From the NCBI GenBank assembly GCA_014925825.1, contig JACGCK010000009.1, positions 744,001 to 808,000 of the forward strand: a stretch of DNA of 64,000 nucleotides, written 5' to 3'. This DNA is from Pholiota molesta. Taxonomy: Eukaryota; Basidiomycota; Agaricomycetes; Agaricales; Strophariaceae. Below, piece after piece: positions 59,101-64,000 of this stretch; the stretch's first letter is position 1, and every line of letters begins with the position of its first letter. The position numbers and the translations under genes were made by a program. The notes beneath the pieces were generated by a model. That model saw nothing but the letters and a program-made list of their open reading frames with translations, did not search any database and had not been told where the DNA came from.

Positions 59101-62100
59101 TAGGGACGTGGCCATTCATTGGAAGGGAAAGCAGGGGTATGTTCAATTGGGAAACTGGACGTGCGACAGGTAGATACTAGATATCACGTTAGGGGAGCAG
59201 CTGAGCAGGGTTACGAGCGCACTATCCTAACGAGGCAGTCCCCGACGCAACTGGAGTCGATTTGGTAGGGCTTGCATCCCGACATCGCATCAAGATGACG
59301 GTGAGTAGTGAGTAGCTATAGTGATGCAAGCTTGGAAGAAAAGCACAGCGGCCTCGATTACCTCCCTATATCAGTTCTGCTTGTGTGAAAAAGACCTCGA
59401 GAAAAGTATAGTAGTTGCATTCCATCATAATCTTATCATTTTGAGCCGCATAGACTGACAACGCCATCCACAAGGAGGTATTTAACTTTGAAGGCCAGGA
59501 CAGGCAGGCACGGTCAGTGGCAGGAGTGTGCTGATGGTCACGAGTACCCATTCCTAAAAGTGCGGACATAATTAGGAAGAGGAGATATATCCGTCAGGTA
59601 GGTGTAGAAAGGTTAAGCTTGCTTAATCGCACCAGGGTTACATCTCGAAAGCTTGTAGCGTTAGGGGCCAGCTGATGCGGAAGCGCTTGTCTTCGGCGCT
59701 GCGTCCTGATCATGTCAATTGTTTAATTATTGAGGTTGAGCTCAAATGAACTCGCTTATAAATCGCTTGATGGATGAGCGGTGGATCAAGGCTGGGCCGC
59801 TGTCACTTATAAAGTTTGACGAGGAGAGGATAGAATGGATCGTCGCCAATCCCGCCTCCCGTTTTGTACAGTCTGCGCAGAGTTGAAACAAAAATTAAGT
59901 GGCAAGTGGTGAATGCAACGTCACTGCGTTGATGAGATCGTGCTAACCGTGCGCATAAAGTGGATTAGAGTTAGGATCGAGATCGACCGCCATTATTTAT
60001 GCTCTAGTCAGTATCAGCTGCGACTTGCTATCTATCGGACACTCGAGCTTGTTTGAACCTCGAAGAGAAGGTTATCATTGCAGCTTGTGAATCTAGACAT
60101 TTTCTTACGCCATCCATGATGATCATATCTTCTGACGTGCATGGTTCGCTGCGCAGTTGTTGGCTCCGTCATCGACAAGAACCACGAGACTGTAAGTTGA
60201 GTCCAGACTCTAGAACTTGTAAGTAGGAGATCAAGGAGGGCTGGCAGGATGGCAGTCCTCGTAGTGACTGGGGCGATAGGCAGATCATGATTCCATAGAA
60301 CAATGACACTGTGATTTGTGCCCCAATATCCATCCTATACTGTATACTTGCATTTTTTTATGATGACAGTCGATGATCGCAAAGGCACGCTTGCACCGCG
60401 TATGGCCATAGGCAAGCAAAATTATTGCATACAACCCCTTTCATAAGTCATAGTTGAATACTCTGGGGATGGGGTCTGGACAGCTTATGTTTATAGATTT
60501 GCTTGACAGTCACTATTTCGGCATTCAATTCAAGAGCGAGCGCGATGGGCGCGTGGGTCCCAGGTAAATGCGTGCGTGACCGGCCTGTCAACGCCAATAT
60601 TAATGCACTTGACTTTTTTTAAGGGTTTACTTTCAGTCCCTAGCTTTCGATGTGTTGCGGATATGCGGCATGGGTGAGAGCATCGCTGATATTATGCCGC
60701 CTCGGAGGTACGTATATAAAGGCTGATTGTTGGAGCCTTTACCAAAATCTGCAGGTAACGCAGAGCAGAGGAAGGTAAAAATAAGCAGGCAAATTCGCTC
60801 CCGACGCAGGCGGGTGGGAATGCCTAAGAGGCTACGTTATCTATTAGCGAAAGCACAATAGAACAACGATAGAACAATGGCCTACAATGGCGTATTGTGT
60901 AGACCACTACTTACCTCACACTTTCATTAAACGCCGCATTGAAGGGAGAAGAAAACAAGCTCTGAACCGTGTCAGACCATGCCCTGCAGATCACCAAGCG
61001 AATGTCACAGGATGGCTAATGTGAGAAGGCTTCCAAGGTAGACTTCCCTCGGCCGCACTCGCAGCCGCGCGCGCTTTACGCGTACGCTGCGCGCATTAGG
61101 CCGTTTACATATGACTTACGGCATCCGGTCACTTTTACCATAATGGGACAGGCGCGAGCCACGTTCCATGATGGCGGGTGAGTATTGCCTTTTCTGGAGC
61201 AGAGGGCCCATCTGAAGATTGATGCAGTTCTCTGATGCGTTCTTGCGGCGAGAGTACTTGCGGGCGCATGACCCTTGAGAGGAAGTCCTGACCTGTCCTC
61301 CTGAGCGAGCTTGAATGAGTCTTGCATTCGCCGTCCGAGCGCGCATTATGCGTGTGGAGCGTGCTGCGTGCGAAATGGTCCCCAAACTCTTCAAGTGGTG
61401 GGGCGCGTGAGGCAAAGTGAATGCGGCACGTTACAGATATAGTGACTTGTCCTCTTGTAGACTGCGCAGCGCGCACATTAAGAAAGCTCCAAGTAGCAAA
61501 GCGGTGGCCGCCAATCGCAGCCAAGTGGGTATGAGGCGCCGGGGGAACGAATGCGTCTATCGACCAGCCGCCAGGTGGCGAAATATGACCATCCTTCATC
61601 GCATTCACAGCCCAAGGAAGTAATCATGACAGCATACTTCGCGGGATCGAATTGATTATTCCATGTTGAAATATTTGCGTCTCGGAGCGCGACCTGAAAT
61701 GGGCGCACGAGTAAATCGGATGCGGACGAAGTGGCAGAAGGACGAGATGTCTGTGTCGGGAAGGAGTCCTTATGCAGCGACGATGACCGCTCCCGGGACC
61801 TTGATTGGACCTTGAGACTTTGGTGTGTGATGCATTTTTGATTCTGACCCCAAATAAGTTGTTTTGTGACTTGCGCCTGGAACGTTAACTTTGCCAGTGT
61901 TCGCCTGCCGCAGCCAAGGCGAACAACGCAGTTTTGGCTCTGTGTGGGATAACAGCGAGTCAAGTTGTATATACATGACCCTAACATGGGGTTGCATACT
62001 GTCGGTCGACAGACAGGCAGATGCCACCAAGTGGAGCCAGCGCCAAGGTAGTCTTCCGGAAGCTGGACACGTATCTCGCAGAAGCATCCGCTAGCTTCAA

Positions 62101-64000
62101 GGAAGATTTCGCGTATTCAATTGATTCTGTTTTCTTAAGAAAGAGGAAGGAAAAATACAATGATTGGAGGCCGAACATAGCTTTGGGGTCCCTCCCATGG
62201 TCTTTCCCGGGTCCTGCTGAATAGATCTCTCTCTCAGATCCATCCAGCGTCTGAAAAGGCATACCTTCGTACGTGATCTTTTTGCGCAATGTAAATATGT
62301 ATTGGATGTGTATGTAACGGTCTCTTGGCATGTGGGAGTGAGTCCTTGATTTTTTTTACACGCAGAGCAGATCCCTTTTTTATTATTATTGGCCCTACTT
62401 GAATACAGAGCAAGTATGATGGCTCTTCTAAAACTAGTACAGGTAGCTTATGAGAGAGATGTGCTACTAGGATGTGTCGTGCAGTGTTAAGGCAACACCC
62501 GTGCCACCAACGTGCCATTGTGGCGCCCAACTACGCACCCCAAGTATCGTAGTTGCGAAACTGGCTTTCCACGATCCACAATAATCAATCGAGTTCTACA
62601 TTATTCTGGAGCGTGTTCTGTACACGCTTTGAATTTTCACACCGCTCAAACTTCATGTCAGTAATTCACTCGGCCGGTGTTCTTCGACGACTTGGAGACT
62701 ACAAGAATAGCACCAACGCCGAATACAATCTGCAGAAATTTCAGTGATCTTTCAGGAATCAATTCAGATCGATCAAGGTAGGACGTGGAGTGGAGTATGT
62801 ACTGCAGGAGCTTGCTATTTATGAGTTGCTATTGCTGTTACTACTGATATTTGCTTGATTAGTCTTGTTCGATGTCTATTCAGTTTCCTCATTTCCTCAT
62901 ATCTTTGCTATTAGAAATATTTTATTCCTGGCCCGAGCACTACACGACGTTTGTCATCTGTTGCAATTGCTAATGATACTATCCATAATAACCATCTTCT
63001 AATCAATCTAGCTGTTGTACAAATAAGCAAGCATAGGTCCCTGCGGACAAGTTTTACCGGAGTACTTAAGTACTACATATTTGATGGACATCGACGATTG
63101 ATGCCCATTTTAATGCCTATAGCTATGGGTATATTGACAGCCTTTTGACATGATACATCGCCATTCAATTCAGGTTTATTATAGTCCCACCGGGCGCAGA
63201 TGGTGCGATGTGCGTATGTGACAGTAGTCTTCGTGGAGTCTCGCGGAGTGAATATAATATATATATACCTGTAGCTTGGCTGGAGCGGCAGCGCTTTAGT
63301 CCACCAGTGGTAGCTGCCAGCAGCGGGCGTATGGCGTGCTGATCCCAAACGTGCCATCGAGCTTTATTTACCCTCTTGCATGCACGCGCGCACCTATACA
63401 GTCTAACATTGGACGCTGTATGTTTTCTCTTTAGAGTGGGCAGGACGCATGTATTATACCACTTATGGGCGCTGTGGCAGAGCTACACCGCGCGCGCAGT
63501 GTGGGTCGGGGATCGGTGCGCGTGTGTGGTGACATGACAGGCTGTTTGAGTTGGTTTTAAATAAAGTTGGGAGCGAAGAGATAGTATAGATAGCCCGGGG
63601 TGCTGGGTATTACCGCGATAGCAAAAGGTAGTCTATAGCTATGGACGCGCCATTTATACCACATCGGCGCGAGTCCCAGGCAGGGAAGGCGCGCCGGCGC
63701 ACGCGCCACGCACGCGCAGCACGCTATTGGCGCCCCAACCGACGCCGACGCGGCCTCCGTCCGCGCTCTTCTTCCGTCTCTATTTTTTCTGGCATCAGCG
63801 CAGATCAGGGCATTATCCGAAGCCTCCGCGCACGCGCGTGTGTGTCAGTCTGCAGAAAATCGATGTGACGAGGGAAGATCCCGCTGGGGGGCTGTGGCGA
63901 TATTCATAGCCCGAAGTTACTTACTTAACGAGAGCTTGTTTTGATAGGTACGGTATCGTTTACGCGGACGACGGCGTCGGGTTCGTGAAAATTTGCAGTG
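56119..64000. other. 7.9 kb stretch with no supportable gene
   Basis: In strong contrast to the packed left 56 kb, I see no conserved protein, tRNA, rRNA, tandem array or transposon here. There are scattered open frames of 60-170 codons. The longest overlap each other in different frames at 61135-61987 (-), and none shows family similarity. A short ATG-started frame at 62021-62224 (+) has a coding-like composition. The last 500 bases are very G/C-rich with many CpG, and a possible partial exon reaches the right edge. Confidence 0.45.

Noticed and set aside
1..64000. tRNA or 5S rRNA genes
   Set aside because: I scanned gaps for B-box-like GGTTCGANTCC and cloverleaf pairs and found only matches inside protein-coding exons. 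This was done by eye, so a tRNA scan could still find one.

Overview
The window looks like nuclear DNA of a mushroom-forming basidiomycete (Agaricomycetes). The evidence is dense protein-coding genes on both strands, each cut by many 45-80 bp GT-AG introns, with A/T-rich intergenic gaps. Two zinc-cluster regulators also resemble the Lentinula PRIB family, a comparison made from memory. I saw no bacterial operons, CRISPR arrays, rRNA, recognisable tRNA or intact transposon.

Layout, left to right: a complete Mus7/MMS22 replication-repair gene (193-6695, -); a LYC1-type lysine N-acetyltransferase (7352-8768, -); an MSC2-type ER zinc transporter (9196-12638, -); a Zn2Cys6 regulator (13151-16971, -); a TSR4/PDCD2 ribosomal-protein chaperone (17549-19425, +); a CCCH/DUF1771/Smr protein (19599-22470, +); a coiled-coil protein (23183-24973, +); a 2.8 kb gap; a second, paralogous Zn2Cys6 regulator (27818-31297, +); a RHO3-type GTPase (31725-32915, +); clathrin heavy chain (33913-39985, -); a PQ-loop membrane protein (41531-42772, -); a doubtful gene near 43-44 kb; a Golgi GDP-mannose transporter (45781-47382, +); pyruvate carboxylase (47916-52887, +); a nitronate monooxygenase-like flavoprotein (53557-55118, -); snRNP core protein SmB (55334-56118, +); and a 7.9 kb stretch with no gene I can support.

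Most genes are unlinked housekeeping functions. Three neighbourhoods stand out. The two related zinc-cluster regulators lie in inverted, divergent orientation around a three-gene block. Two ribosome-linked genes, TSR4 and a CCCH/Smr candidate RNA-surveillance nuclease, are adjacent and co-oriented. Clathrin heavy chain, RHO3 and the GDP-mannose transporter, all secretory-pathway genes, lie within 16 kb.

Some genes read cleanly end to end: Mus7, MSC2, the second regulator, PQ-loop, GDP-mannose transporter, pyruvate carboxylase, NMO and SmB. Others need single missing bases to keep a frame whose protein is otherwise well conserved: LYC1, the first regulator, TSR4, Smr, coiled-coil, RHO3 and, at about 15 sites, clathrin. 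This patchy pattern looks more like local sequencing or assembly error than gene decay. Exon boundaries were read by eye from splice signals and family similarity and may be off by a few bases.
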